The notes beneath the pieces were generated by a model. The model saw only the letters and a list, made by a program, of their open reading frames with translations, was not told the origin of the DNA and did no database searches. This document shows positions 1 through 9,676 of a stretch of DNA of 64,000 bases, in pieces (within the stretch, counting starts at the first letter, position 1; each line of letters begins with the position of its first letter). Source of the DNA: Clonostachys chloroleuca. Taxonomy: Eukaryota > Ascomycota > Sordariomycetes > Hypocreales > Bionectriaceae. The position numbers were made by a program, and so were the translations under genes. Location of the stretch: contig JBANAY010000003.1 in assembly GCA_037952775.1 (NCBI GenBank), positions 27,032,001 to 27,096,000 on the forward strand. The letters are read 5' to 3'.

Positions 1-120
1 GGCATCGTCCCGCGAAGACACGCCGAAAAGGGCACCATTATCGAGCAGAGATGTCACTCCAGCTACCGAAATAGCAGATACGACATCGACTGGCTTTCGA
101 CCATATCTACCGCGGGTTGG

Positions 121-300
121 CCTACTATGTAGGTTGGCCCATTGTAGGCTGGCCTATTGTGTAGGTTGGCCCATTGTAGGCTGGCCTATTGTGTAGGTTG
201 GCCCATTGTAGGCTGGCCTATTGTGTAGGTTGGCCTATTGTAGGCTGGCCTATTGTGTGGGTTGGCCTATTGTAGGCTGACCTATTGTAGGCTGACCTAC
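121..300. repeat. 32-bp tandem repeat (minisatellite)
   Basis: A unit built on AGGTTGGCCCATTGTAGGCT repeats with a 32-bp period: AGGTTGG starts at about 131, 163, 195 and 227, and the array then decays. GGCC and TATTGT sub-motifs alternate. No reading frame across it looks coding. Confidence 0.9.
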
Positions 301-600
301 TGGATAGGCTATCCTACTGGCTGGGCTGTCCTACTGAATGAGCTATCCCATCAGGTGAGCTGTCCTACTAGATGGGCTATCTCATCGGATGGGCTGGTAC
401 ATGGAGGGGCTGGGATACGGATGGGTTAGTGCATTGAAGAGCTAGGATATTGAATACTGTTACAGTAAAAGGGCTGGTACACTATGTACTATCCCACCAG
501 GAGGGCTGGTGCACCCTGTGCTGTCCCTTTGGAAGGGCTGTCCCATTGTGTGCTATCTCATTGGAAGAGCTGGTACATTGCATGTTCATCCATCTTTTGG
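301..600. repeat. Degenerate 17-bp tandem repeat
   Basis: Units of the type GGGCTRTCCYAYTGGAT recur about every 17 bp from roughly 320 to 440 and more loosely to about 600. They appear to be a further-diverged continuation of the neighbouring 32-bp array. The small ORFs overlapping it are repeat-driven and are not called as genes. Confidence 0.7.
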
Positions 601-851
601 GACTGAGGGAGAATCTGGGCATGCTAGGAGGCGCTGAAGGCGGATTCAGGTAGGCCCCACAGAACCTTCTAGGTCATTGTTGTGTGTACATAGAGCTTTG
701 CAATCACATACCGTATGTATATACGTATGTACTGTAGGCACATATCTACAGAGCTATTTTTGCTGTCTATTGTGACATTGACACTTGTACTGCCTCCACA
801 ATTTACATGGGTGCGGGATGGTCAGGACGGTGCGCGGCAAGCGGGAAAGCC

Positions 852-1812
852 AGAGGTTGCTGGCAACCTACAGGAATCAGGAAAGCTCATGGTCGCCAGC
901 GACCCTCCAGAAATCAGAGACCAGGAAATTCATGGTCGCCAGCGACCCTCTAGAAACCAGAGATCAGAGATCAGGAAAACTCAAGGTCGCCAGCGACCCT
1001 CTAGAAATCAGCAATCAGGAAAGCTCATGGTCGCCAGCGACCCTCCAGAGATCAGAGACCAGGAAAATTCATGGTAGCCAGCGACCGTCTAGAAACCAGA
1101 GATCAGAGATCAGGAAAACTCATGGTCGCCAGCGACCGTCTAGAAACCAGAGATCAGAGACCAGGAAAATTCATGGTCGCCAGCGACCCTCCAGAGATCA
1201 GAAGTCAGGAAAATTAAGGGTCGCCAGCGACCCCCGGAAATCAGAAAAAGCTAAGGTTGCCAGCAACCTGCGGGGGCCAGGGGAGCTGAGGTTGCTAGCA
1301 ACCTACAGAAATCAGCAATCAGGGAAGCTAAGGTTGCCAGCAACCTGCAGAAATCAGAAAGCAGAGACCGGGGGTTGCTAGCAACCCTCCGCAAAGCAGA
1401 GACCAGGAAAATAAACGGTTGCCAGCAACCTACGGAAAAACAGAAGTCAGGGAAACTCATGGTTGCTAGCAACCCTCTGGAAAGCAGAGACCAGGAAAAC
1501 TCATGGTTGCTAGCAACCCTCTGGAAAGCAGAGATCAGAGACCTGGAAAGCTCAAGGTTGCTAGCAACCCTCCGGAAAGCAGAGACCAGGAAAACAAATG
1601 GTTGCCAGCAACCTACAGAAATCAGCAATCAGCAATCAGGGGAGCTGAGGTTGCTAGCAACCTACAGAAAGCAGCAATCAGGGAAGCTCAGATTGCCAGC
1701 AACCTACGGGGCACAGGAAAGCTGAGGTTGCTCTAGAGCGTGTAGGTTGCTAGCAACATGCTCCATTCACAGAAAACAGTTTTGCACAGCGCTAAAAGTT
1801 GCTAGCAACCCA
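852..1812. repeat. Array of about 22 interspersed 14-bp palindromes
   Basis: A 14-bp inverted-symmetric core, GGTYGCYRGCRACC, occurs about 22 times at 35-55 bp intervals, separated by similar A/G-rich spacers (ATCAGAGACCAGGAAAA type). Cores between about 890 and 1232 are mostly GGTCGCCAGCGACC. From about 1254 onward they are GGTTGCCAGCAACC or GGTTGCTAGCAACC. The C-to-T change in the left arm is matched by G-to-A in the right arm, so the palindrome is kept. Long ORFs on both strands come from the repeat and are not genes. A related core occurs in two dispersed repeats near 2770 and 27415. Confidence 0.92.
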
Positions 1813-2130
1813 TGACGTAAACGGCTAACTAGAGTGCTTAGGCAGTCGCGTAAAGATTTGCAGGGCGTTAAGATGTTGGTTGCGTGTAACGAAGGGGGTG
1901 TACATATAAATCACACACTGTAGGTACAGGGGTGGCTCGTCTGACTAGGTGTGCCAAGATCATGGAGCTCTATGGTCCTAGAACTGGTACCAGCCCAGAA
2001 CAGGCCCTGAGTCGGGGTTAAATACCCCTGGGCTCGCCATCCTCCTTCCTCGCAGCTATCAATCTAGCAATTCAACCTTGGATACCAAATTGCTAACTAA
2101 CTAATATTTCCCCAAAAGGAAAACAAGACT

Positions 2131-2448
2131 ATGGAACATAAGCCACCACCTGCTAAGAGAGATCGCTCAAATGAGAATCTCACCAGGACAATAGAGCGGC
2201 TAATACGTAGATGCGACAAGATTAGCCTTCGGGGTAACTTTGATGTTTATCTCCTTGTGCGTCGGAATAACAGGTATTACGAGTATAATTCTGCCAGCGA
2301 CTCATCGTTCCCGGCCTCTATTGACGAGATTGTAAGTAGCTTAATGAAATATCAATCCCTGCGGCTTACTTATTTATTTCCCAAAGGGAAGATCATTCCC
2401 ACGCCCCGTGAGAAAGACGCCGGCCGACTATACTATGAAGGACGATGA
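2131..2448 (+). CDS. Small protein with a possible MADS-box-like domain
   Basis: A 105-codon ORF begins at an ATG after a long A/C-rich leader. It stands out from its repeat-rich surroundings by normal codon use and a basic, charged N-terminus. Residues about 15-50 hold a basic helix-like stretch followed by NFDVYLLVRRNNRYYEY, which resembles the helix-then-strand part of MADS/SRF-type domains (the 'DA(D/E)VxLxIFxxxGKxYEY' region). Short fungal proteins with such a fold are known, but the match is by eye and weak. No intron is visible. The C-terminal 30 residues are basic and low in complexity. It may be a functional small DNA-binding protein, a fragment, or a chance ORF. Confidence 0.5.
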   Translation: MEHKPPPAKRDRSNENLTRTIERLIRRCDKISLRGNFDVYLLVRRNNRYYEYNSASDSSFPASIDEIVSSLMKYQSLRLTYLFPKGKIIPTPREKDAGRLYYEGR

Positions 2449-2579
2449 AAATAGTACTTCTATCTAGATATCTAGAGTGACTTTCTATAATTAAGGCGTT
2501 CTTTTATTTATCTGTGCTTGCTCATGATCAGCTCTATGTCTAGGGACGAGCTATAGATATCTGTAAGCGATGTGTAAGA

Positions 2580-3130
2580 GCGGATGAACACAGTGAGACG
2601 CGGCTGCGAAAAGGCCGAAAAGGGCGGCCAGGTCAATGAAACGACCAGGAGTAATTAAGAAATGCTGAGAGCGAATGATACACAAAAGGCTCATATAAGC
2701 CTTGGATATTAGGCCTAATACTAATTGGGAAGGGGAATTGGACACGAGGAGCAGAAAATGGACGCGAAGTTGCTGGCGACCCACGCAGGGATGAGACACG
2801 AAAGCAGAAAATTGATCCTTGGAGGCTTCGATGGACGGACGGCCGGTCGTGCGTCTGAAGGCTGTGACACCAGGGTCCACATCATACGCACCTATGTAGC
2901 TTCTTAGCTTACTTGTAGCATCGATAGAGTCAGTCTCTAATTTGTTGATCTGTAGCCCGGACAATGGCTTAGTCCATAAGTATATGTGTACAATCAGGCC
3001 TTGATTAAAGTGTGCTGTATCCGATGTACCTAAGACTTGGCTTCGTTCTGAAATCTTGGCACCTTAACCCATGGTTTAGCCGCTTTACCAAGAATTGGGA
3101 CTCAATTCACCCCCACCGAGCCCAGTTTTA
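2580..3130. repeat. Dispersed repeat, copy 1 (partner at 27170-27930)
   Basis: This segment shares several blocks in the same order with 27170-27930: the AGGAGTAATTAAGAAATGCT block, the TATAAGCCTTGGATATT block, a GCAGAAAATGGACG stretch followed by a GTTGCTGGCGACCC core, a block around TAGCCCGGA, and the CCAAGAATTGGGACTCAA block. The copies differ by indels and many substitutions. No coding frame is shared, so this is probably a non-autonomous element or a degenerate transposon fragment. Confidence 0.8.
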
Positions 3131-3186
3131 GGAACTAATCAACCATCACACCAGCACCTCTAACCTGTGCAATAAGCACCGGCGAT

Positions 3187-3290
3187 CAAATGCGATTAAA
3201 TGCAGCTATATGCAATTAAATACAATCAAATACGTTAAATGCGACCAGCTGCGACTGGGCAACGAAATGCGACTAAATGTTGGGGCATAG
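3187..3290. repeat. Degenerate AAATGCGATT short tandem repeat
   Basis: About nine imperfect copies of an AAATGCGAYTA-like unit (AAATGCGATTA, ATATGCAATTA, AAATACAATCA, AAATGCGACTA) lie side by side. A short echo of the same unit follows the partner repeat near 27945. Confidence 0.7.
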
Positions 3291-3602
3291 CAGCGGGTAC
3301 AGAGTACATTCCGCTATGTACTTACGTCATCCAAATGCCGCTTCTCTAATTTCCGCGCGATATACCTCATATTGAACGGTTGGCCCGATCCTGCAATGAT
3401 GATGATGAGGGAAGAGGGCCATACTGTAAGCTCGCGTGAACACTTGGCAAATCGTACACGCTCCAGCGTAGCAACTGATTGTAGGCATAACCTCGTAGTG
3501 TCGCAGGACTATGGGAAGACGTTGTAATCTTGTCTATCTCCTTGAAGATGCCCACGCCCTACGTAGGTTTTCCAATACCAGTATCGGACAATACCAGCGC
3601 CA

Positions 3603-3745
3603 GGCAATGCCTTTGAGGAACGAAAAGGATCTTTCTTCCGCGCCCTCCTTCGATCGAATCGTCTGCGCCACAACCCGTGCGCCACGGTTTGCGCCACGGT
3701 TTGCGCCATGGTTTGCGCCATGGTTTGCGCCATGCCAGCCGCTTC
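3603..3745. repeat. Dispersed GCGCCAC repeat, copy 1
   Basis: The order is TGCCTTTGAGGAACGAAAAG, a CTTTCTTCCGCGCCCTCCTT block, TCTGCGCCACAACCCG, and then about five tandem 12-bp units GCGCCAYGGTTT. The same order occurs at 16490-16640 and 23290-23410, with a fragment at 26160-26215. ORFs with PWRKPWRKP-like repeats on the minus strand are artefacts of the 12-bp unit. Confidence 0.85.
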
Positions 3746-5758
3746 GTCGTATTCCCTTGGACGGCCACCCGGCGCCTCTGTAGATCTTGATTATCTGCTA
3801 AAATAGATTTACTGATATCACACATCCAACGCTACGGCTTCACATTCTCCGAGCGCGCCATTTCGTGGAGGTGGCTCTGATTCTGTGGCTCGCTACTTTT
3901 CTCCTGGTCTTGCAGACCCTTGTTTGCGCTCTCATCAGCATTACTAGAGTCTGGCATGGGAGCTCTTGGATGAGATATACTCTCCCGGCGTGGGTGTTGG
4001 GTTCCGGTTTTGATTTTTCCAATATCGGAACCCCTCTGGGCTTGCGAAAGGGCAAAGTCACCAGAATCGAAATACCTTCTTTCCTATATACAGTTAATAC
4101 TATACCAGAATGAGACCAAGAGATGATTAGGAGGGTGCTTAGGGTGAAGCACATATATACGTACATCCAACTGATGGTTAAGGAGATCTCGATGTGGTGT
4201 CCTTCCATAGATTTCTTGGAGGCGCTCTGCTCTGTTATTAGGTTTCTGGCCTCGGGGAACGTTAGGTATTTAGCGCTTTATTGGAGAATAAGGATATATA
4301 CTTACTTGCCTCACAATGTGGTTTTGTCTGGGATTCCATTGCAGGATATATGGTGCTGTACTGAGGCGGGGCTGTAACGCCACTGGTTTAATATATACAA
4401 AAGCAAATAAATGTAGTTTCCCTTAGGGAGAATAAAGTATATAATGCTTATCTAAGACGGTCACGATACATTGCCACCCACCCTTCCCCCCACATCCTCG
4501 GTAAGCGCTTATCGATCGTGGAGGGGTCATTCAACTTACGTCATAATTCATCTAAGCTTGCTGACATGTGATTAATATTGCAATTCATATAGCGCTAAGT
4601 GGGAAATAAGTCAGTAATTAAGGAAGATTAATGAAATGACTACAGTTTGGAGCATAAGCAGCTTCCTCTTATATAAACATTAAATGAATGTTAACCGATT
4701 CCCCACACAGTGTTATTTACTACAAAATGCACTTTATACAAAATCTACATGAATTGAGACTTAGAATCAAAGCAATTCTTTGTTCCATTTTCTTGGACTT
4801 GGCCTGGAAATAGGCTCCCCCATGTTCTTTTATGTGCTATTTTTATGTTATTCCTCTCATCAATCTAGAAGATCTCGTTTCGTAGACTTAGAATTAAATT
4901 GAGAGCACCTGAAAAGAATGAATGTAAGGATATCATATGTAGCCGTCCAGATATTAATCAATCTCTTTTCTGACCACTGCTTGTTAGGATTCCAGCACAA
5001 CTCCAGAAAAGTGATAGACAAGTAAGAATAATAGTCATCGGGACAGAAGCACTCTGTAAATCATCTGGATGTTCATATAGTCATCGCTTTTACGATGATC
5101 GTTCGATTGATTATAGAATTTCCCCGAGTCTGAACACGATTGAAAGTCTTGCAAATTCGAGCATTGTCCCCTTGTTGAGGCGTAGCAGCATCAGCCCCTG
5201 AGATGGAAATAGCAAACCATTAAAAACAGCAAAATATAGGATGATACTCATAGTCCATGTTAATGCGGTTCAACGGTGGGAAGTAACGGAAATGCTAGCA
5301 GACAGGTCCATGTGAGGGGTGTCCGTGGAGTCGCCTGCGTTCACCGAAGCGTACACAGGATGGAGGCTGTACGGCATCAGCCACATGCCCATGCGCAGCG
5401 GAGAAGATCCATGGTACTTGCGTTGTGCTCGCCCATCGCGCCATCACTAGAAAAGTACTTGGCCGTTGGCGACCTGTACCTGGGATCGCGTTGACGCGAG
5501 TGCGTTTATTCATCTGTTGTTGCTCCATCAAGCGTTGGCTTTTTGTCACGGGAACAGTTGCATGTTGATTAGACAGTGCTAACGTGATTGGCTGGCGTGC
5601 ATGATTTGCCGCGCATTTCATCGCGGGGCCTTCCCCGTTGTTTTCCCGGAAACAAGTCGACAAACTCGTTACGCCGTGTCCAAATCGTATGACATACGTT
5701 CGCTTGTTTGCGTTTATCAATCCCCACCTCCTTCCCCGCTCGATGACGACCGCCGAAC
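3746..5758. other. Gene-poor interval upstream of the NLR
   Basis: Overlapping ORFs on both strands (for example 3840-4208 and 5295-5720) show no recognisable domain, no conserved frame and no splice-supported extension. The interval from about 4380 to 5250 is AT-rich and non-coding in appearance. The last 100 bases before 5759 are C/T-rich, as fungal 5' leaders often are. Confidence 0.6.
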
Positions 5759-8700
5759 ATGTCAGACCCCCAGCTCTACACCGTGGGCTGGATCTGCGCT
5801 ATCGCCACTGAGTCTGTCGCAGCTCGAGCCTTCCTCGACGAAGAGTACGACGGACCTAGCCACGTCGCTCAGCACGACAACAACAGCTATGTTCTCGGCA
5901 AAATTGGCAGGCACAACATCGTCATCGCCGTCCTGCCGGATGGAGAGTACGGCACTACCTCGGCGGCGGTAGTAGCGCAGGGTCTCATTCACAGCTTTCC
6001 AAACGTGCGCATCGGGCTGATGGTGGGCATCGGGGGCGGCGCACCCAGCTCGAAGCATGATATACGTCTCGGCGATGTGGTTGTCAGCAGCCCTAATGGT
6101 GGCAAGGGCGGCGTATTCCAGTATGACTTTGGCAAGACCATTCAGAACGTCGCGTTCCAAGAAACGGGGTTCTTGGCCCAACCCCCGATGGTATTACGGA
6201 CGGCTGTTAGCTCCCTCAAGAGCACCTACGAGCTACGGGGCCACCATCTTGCAGACGAGGTGGAACGGGCCTTGAAGTGCGTCAAACGGCGAAAGAAGTA
6301 CGCACGACCTGCTCCAGCACGCGACAAATTGTACAAGCCCGACGCTGTTCACCCGATAGCAGCCGACAGTTGCGACAATACATGCGATGCAGCTTACCTG
6401 GTGGCCCGCGACGACCGAGATGAGGAAGATGACGATCCCGCCATACACTACGGTCTGATCGCCAGCGGAAATCAGTTGATGAAAGACGCACAGATCAGGG
6501 ACAAGCTGGCACTGGACAAAGGAGTCCTCTGCTTCGAGATGGAGGCGGCCGGCCTGATGAACCACTTTCCGTGTCTGATAATCCGTGGCATATGCGACTA
6601 TTCCGACTCGCACAAAAACAAGGAGTGGCAGGGGTTCTCTGCCATGATGGCGGCAGCATACGCGCGGGACCTTCTACGGCAGATCCCGCCAAACAAGGTC
6701 GAGGCGGAAAGACCGATTTCCGAGGCCCTCCATGCTAGTCAGTTTACAAATTCTTTGTATTCGCTCTATCTAACTCGGCGTAGTTGAACTCAAAATCGAC
6801 AGGCTGCAGCAGACCACAGCGGCAACGAGCGCTGACCGACGTGCCGATAAGATCGAGCGATGGCTTCGCCCCCCGATCCGTCCACAAACGCCAACCATGC
6901 GAGGAAGCTTCGCCATGGGGGAACGGGCGCGTGGCTTTTGGAACACCCAGTCTTCCAGGATTGGTACTCAGGGTCGCGTCAACATTTATGGCTGTACGGG
7001 CTCGCGGGATGTGGCAAGACTGTCCTTAGTGCAACTGTGCTAGATCATCTCGCAAAGGGAAGCGGCCGTCTTATCCTCAGCTTCTTCTTCGACTTTGGCG
7101 ACAAGGCAAAGAAAACTATAGACGGCATGCTGCGGTCACTTGTCTTCCAGCTTTATCGAGGGGGGACTGATTCTGCGCGTGTCCTCGACGCCTCATTCCA
7201 AGCACATCAAGATGGCCGCGACCAGCCTTCAACAAAAGCGCTCTCAGATGCTTTGTTCACGATGCTCACAGCTCAAGAGCAGGTTGTTATCGTTCTGGAC
7301 GCCTTAGACGAGTCGACATCGAGGGATGAGCTTCTCCGCTGGATCAAGGACACAGTGTCCAGGCAAGGCCTTAGCCACGTCCAAATCGTTTGTACCAGTC
7401 GGCCTGAAAGCGAATTCCAGTGTGATATGCCCTCCTTAATGGGCGCGGAGAACAGCTTGGCACTCGATAAGCAATCCGTCAACGCCGATATCCGATCGTA
7501 CGTTGCAGCACAGCTTTCAGAGCGGCGTGATTTTCGGGACAAGCGCTTGTCCCCAGAAATCCGCGACAAGATACAGAGAAAGGTCGGAGACGGGGCCGAC
7601 GGCATGTAAGACAGCACTGCTTCAATCGATGTGTCGATGCCTTTCTGACGGCGTGTCTAGGTTTAGGTGGGCATTCTGTCAATTGGACAGCCTGGCTCGG
7701 TGTCGTCACGAGGCGGCGATTGTGAACGCTCTCGCATCTTTGCCACCGGACCTGGCAGCCACATACCGGCGTATGATTGAAAGCATACCGACAGAAGTCA
7801 AGACCGACGCGATGCGGCTCCTGCAATTTCTAGTACATATGGAGCGACCACTCACGCTGGCGGAGGCTAAGGAAGTGATAGCCACACGGATCGAAAACGA
7901 GCCGCGAGGGTTTGACGTCAAGCGTCGACTATATCGCGACGCCGATGTGTTGGACTATTGTCCCAGCTTAGTGACGGTCGTTCACGCCACCGATGATGAA
8001 CTACATCTTGCCCACTTTTCCGTCAAGGAGTACCTGCTCAGGGAGAACAAGTTCGATATCATAAGTGCGAGTAGTTCTATTACGAGCACGTGCCTGACGT
8101 ATCTTACGGATATCAAGGGCAGTCATCGGGGGATCAAACAGGATTTTCCGATGGCAACATGTGCGGCCAAAATCTGGACACGTCATGCTGCCTTGACTCA
8201 GGAGTCGAAAGATGTAGCTCGAGCGATAGTCAAGTTCCTCGAAAACGAAGAGGCTTTCCAGCGATGGGCTTGTTTATATCAACCTGATAGGGCTTGGGTC
8301 CGTGATCCAGGCCTACCACAAGGTTCTCAGCTTTACTATGTCTGCTTCGAAGGGCTCGTGGAGCCTGCGCGAGGTCTTATCGCCCAGGGAGCTGACGTCA
8401 ACGCGCGGGGTGGCGCATACGGTAACGCTCTCCAAGCCGCCTCATCGCAAGGTCATCAAGAGATTGTGGTACTACTGTTAAACAAGGGGGCCAATGTGAA
8501 TGCGCAGGGCGGCCACTATGGCAACGCTCTCCAAGCCGCCTCATACATAGGTCATCAAGAGATTGTCGTACTCCTCTTGAACAAGGGGGCCGACATAAAT
8601 GCGCACGGCGGCGAATATGGCAACGCTCTCCAAGCCGCCTCATCGGAAGGTCATCGAGAGATTGTCGGACTCCTCTTGAACAAGGGGGCCGATGTAAATG

Positions 8701-9676
8701 CGCAGGGCGGCCACTATGGCAATACTCTCCAAGCCGCCTCATACAGAGGTCATCAAGAGATTGTGGTACTACTATTAAACAAGGGGGCCGATGTAAATGC
8801 GCAGGGCGGCGAATATAGCAACGCTCTCTATACCGCCTCATATAGAGGTTATCAAGAGATTGTGGTACTACTGTTAAACAAGGGGGCCGATGTGAATGCG
8901 CAGGGCGGCGAATATAGCAACGCTCTCTATGCCGCCTCATCGGAAGGTCATCGAGAGATTGTCGGACTCCTCTTGAATAAGGGGGCTGACGTGAATGCGC
9001 AGGGTGGCCACTTTGGTAACGCTCTCTAAGCCGCCTCATCGGAAGGTCATCAAGAGATTGTGGTACTACTGTTAAACAAGGGGGCCGATATGAATGCACA
9101 GGGCGGCCACTATAGCAACGCTCTCCAAGCCGCCTCATACAGAGGTCATCAAGAGATTGTCGGACTCCTCTTGAACAAGGGGGCCGATGTGAATGCGCAG
9201 GGCGGCCACTATGGCAACGCTCTCCAAGCCGCCTCATTGGGAGGTCATCAAGAGATTGTGGTACTACTGTTAAACAAGGGGGCCGATGTAAATGCGCAGG
9301 GCGGCGAATATAGCAACGCTCTCTATGCCGCCTCATTGGGAGGTCATCAAGAGATTGTGGTACTACTATTAAACAAGGGGGCCGATGTGAATGCGCAGGG
9401 CGGCGAATATGGCAACGCTCTCCAAGCCGCCTCATTGGGAGGTCATCAAGAGATTGTGGTACTACTATTAAACAAGGGGGCCGATGTGAATGCGCAGGGC
9501 GGCGAATATGGCAACGCTCTCTATGCCGCCTCATATGGAGGTCATCAAGAGATCACGGCACTGCTCCAAAAAAAATAAAAAATGGCGCGATTACATCGTC
9601 GAAGCGGCCCGGTTCTCGGGCTCCGAGCAACCTAGTGAAGAAACCACGTCTTCCGGACCCTAAACCTGCTGATTAA
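5759..9676 (+). pseudogene. NLR-type receptor: PNP - NACHT - ankyrin repeats, with three lesions
   Basis: Fungal NLRs of this layout act in cytosolic self/non-self recognition and programmed cell death. Exon 1 (5759-6737) encodes a nucleoside-phosphorylase-like domain (residues about 5-310) with [18 protein letters not shown] and [11 protein letters not shown] 46-bp intron (6738-6783; GTCAGT, CTAAC, TAG) leads into a linker (ELKIDRLQQ...). The NACHT domain follows, with Walker A GLAGCGKT near 6998 and Walker B VIVLDALDE near 7287. A 55-bp intron (7606-7660) follows 'GADGM'; then come a winged-helix-like region and 12 ankyrin repeats. Lesions: a one-base loss in a six-C run (6869-6874) shifts frame between linker and NACHT; a CAA-to-TAA stop at 9027-9029 in repeat 7; and an indel in the A-run near 9568-9582 cuts off a basic tail whose frame ends with TAA at 9674-9676. 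The family assignment is secure; whether this allele works is doubtful. Confidence 0.9.
8390..9578 (+). repeat. Twelve near-identical 99-bp ankyrin repeats
   Basis: Twelve 33-residue units of the pattern GADVNAQGGxYxNALxAAS are followed by xGHQEIVVLLLNK. Most variation is confined to the position after GG (H, E or A), the residue after Y (G or S), the residue after NAL (Q or Y), and the pair after AAS (SE, YR, LG, YI). Unit 7 carries the in-frame stop; units 8-12 continue in the same frame. Confidence 0.93.

Noticed and set aside
715..1725. Several overlapping ORFs of up to 198 codons across the palindromic array
   Set aside because: Open frames occur on both strands and in several frames because the repeat unit lacks stops. 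The proteins are simple repeats of the array.
852..1812. CRISPR-like appearance of regularly spaced palindromes
   Set aside because: The host is a eukaryote, the spacers are similar to one another, and no cas-type gene is present, so this is a minisatellite-type array.
3509..3825. ORFs encoding MAQTMAQT and PWRKPWRKP type repeats
   Set aside because: They arise from the 12-bp GCGCCAC unit read in different frames. The same appears at 16382-16704.
8398..9534. 378-codon minus-strand ORF opposite the ankyrin repeats
   Set aside because: It is the antisense shadow of the near-identical ankyrin units; the plus frame has domain support and splice context.
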